Positions 8,082 through 8,545 of a stretch of 8,545 nucleotides of DNA are shown piece by piece. Source of the DNA: JAUWQU01 sp964605095 (GTDB lineage: Bacteria; Planctomycetota; Phycisphaerae; SM23-33); NCBI GenBank assembly GCA_964605095.1, contig CAZSBS010000216.1, positions 1 to 8,545 on the forward strand. Reading direction: 5' to 3'. The first letter of the stretch is position 1, and the number at the start of each line of letters is the position of its first letter. The translations under genes and the position numbers were made by a program. The notes beneath the pieces are model-generated. The model did not search any database. It was not told where the DNA came from and saw only the letters and a list, made by a program, of their open reading frames with translations.

Positions 8082-8545
8082 TCAGGTTGCTTTGTTCCTA
8101 CCTGAAACGAGTTTTCTATACAAGCCAATAATCTGACGTGCCCGGACGTCCCAGTCGTAGTGCTGCTCGATAGTCCGGTGGCCGCCACGGCCCATCTCGT
8201 TCATGCGCTGCGGGTCGGCCAAGAGAGATTCCAGTGCGTCCCGCACGGCGGTGGCGGAGCCGACGGGCACCATCAGGCCGTTGACGCCGTCCTCGATGAT
8301 CTCCGGAATACCTCCCACCGGGGTGGCCACGCACGCCAGGCCGTAGGACATGGCCTCCAACAACCCATTGGGCATGCCCTCTACATAGCTGGGCAACAGG
8401 TACACTTGTCCAGAGAGATACGCATCCTCCTTGGCTTGACCTTCCACCGCCCCCATGAAGCGGATCTGTTCGGTTCGTCCGGCCCGTTCAATCTGCTGGG
8501 CCTGCGGTCTGCTGAGCGTCAGGCCCGCCGCCGCCGGACCGAAGG
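8082..8545 (-). CDS. GT4 glycosyltransferase, C-terminal part (cut by the window edge)
   Basis: This is the donor-binding half of a family 4 GT-B glycosyltransferase; 153 residues are visible and the N-terminal domain lies beyond the right edge. The frame stays open to the edge (FGPAAAGLTLSRPQ... leading into IRFMGAVEGQAKED). It contains the typical LPSYVEGMPNGLLEAM segment with an intact EX7E pair, then ATPVGGIPEIIEDGVNGLMV, which binds the nucleotide phosphates, and a closing helix region HYDWDVRARQIIGLYRKL. An internal ATG at 8456 should not be taken as the start because the preceding residues are also family sequence. It would transfer a sugar from a nucleotide donor during polysaccharide assembly; which sugar is not readable. 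It is followed by a 212-base gap before the CapK-like gene, read in the same direction. Confidence 0.92.
   Translation of the reverse strand, partial: FGPAAAGLTLSRPQAQQIERAGRTEQIRFMGAVEGQAKEDAYLSGQVYLLPSYVEGMPNGLLEAMSYGLACVATPVGGIPEIIEDGVNGLMVPVGSATAVRDALESLLADPQRMNEMGRGGHRTIEQHYDWDVRARQIIGLYRKLVSGRNKAT

Overview
The window holds seven genes, all on the minus strand and so read from right to left: six complete and one cut by the right edge. Together they form part of an exopolysaccharide, capsule or O-antigen cluster. The DNA is G+C-rich with bacterial gene structure. One intergenic spacer carries CGAAA-rich repeats that I recall, without being able to check, from environmental Planctomycetota-type and related genomes. 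The phylum is therefore only a guess; no gene here is a taxonomic marker.

Layout in transcription order: the C-terminal half of a GT4 glycosyltransferase (8545 to 8082, start outside the window); a 212-base spacer; a PaaK/CapK-like adenylate-forming protein (7869 to 6451); a 276-base spacer with a weak promoter candidate; an AlgD-type GDP-mannose 6-dehydrogenase (6174 to 4858, GTG start); a WbuB/WcaI-like GT4 glycosyltransferase almost touching it (4840 to 3569); a non-hydrolysing UDP-GlcNAc 2-epimerase, WecB (3499 to 2408); GDP-mannose 4,6-dehydratase, Gmd (2274 to 1246); a 210-base spacer holding a long imperfect inverted repeat; and GDP-L-fucose synthase, Fcl (1035 to 91). The last 90 bases hold no recognisable gene.

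The enzymes supply nucleotide sugars and join them. Gmd and Fcl convert GDP-mannose to GDP-L-fucose. AlgD would oxidise the same GDP-mannose to GDP-mannuronate. WecB makes UDP-ManNAc from UDP-GlcNAc. Two GT4 enzymes would transfer sugars to a lipid-linked acceptor. The CapK-like protein probably activates an unknown organic acid. The predicted glycan could therefore contain fucose, mannuronate and ManNAc. The genes that make GDP-mannose, a WecC-type dehydrogenase, a flippase, a polymerase and export genes are not in the window.

No gene family here is novel. The points worth a second look are the inverted repeat between gmd and fcl, the two enzymes competing for GDP-mannose, the orphan CapK-like enzyme, a GT4 enzyme without the usual EX7E motif, and short upstream ORFs that end on the start codons of three genes. 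Several start codons were chosen from ribosome-binding sites rather than the longest ORF.
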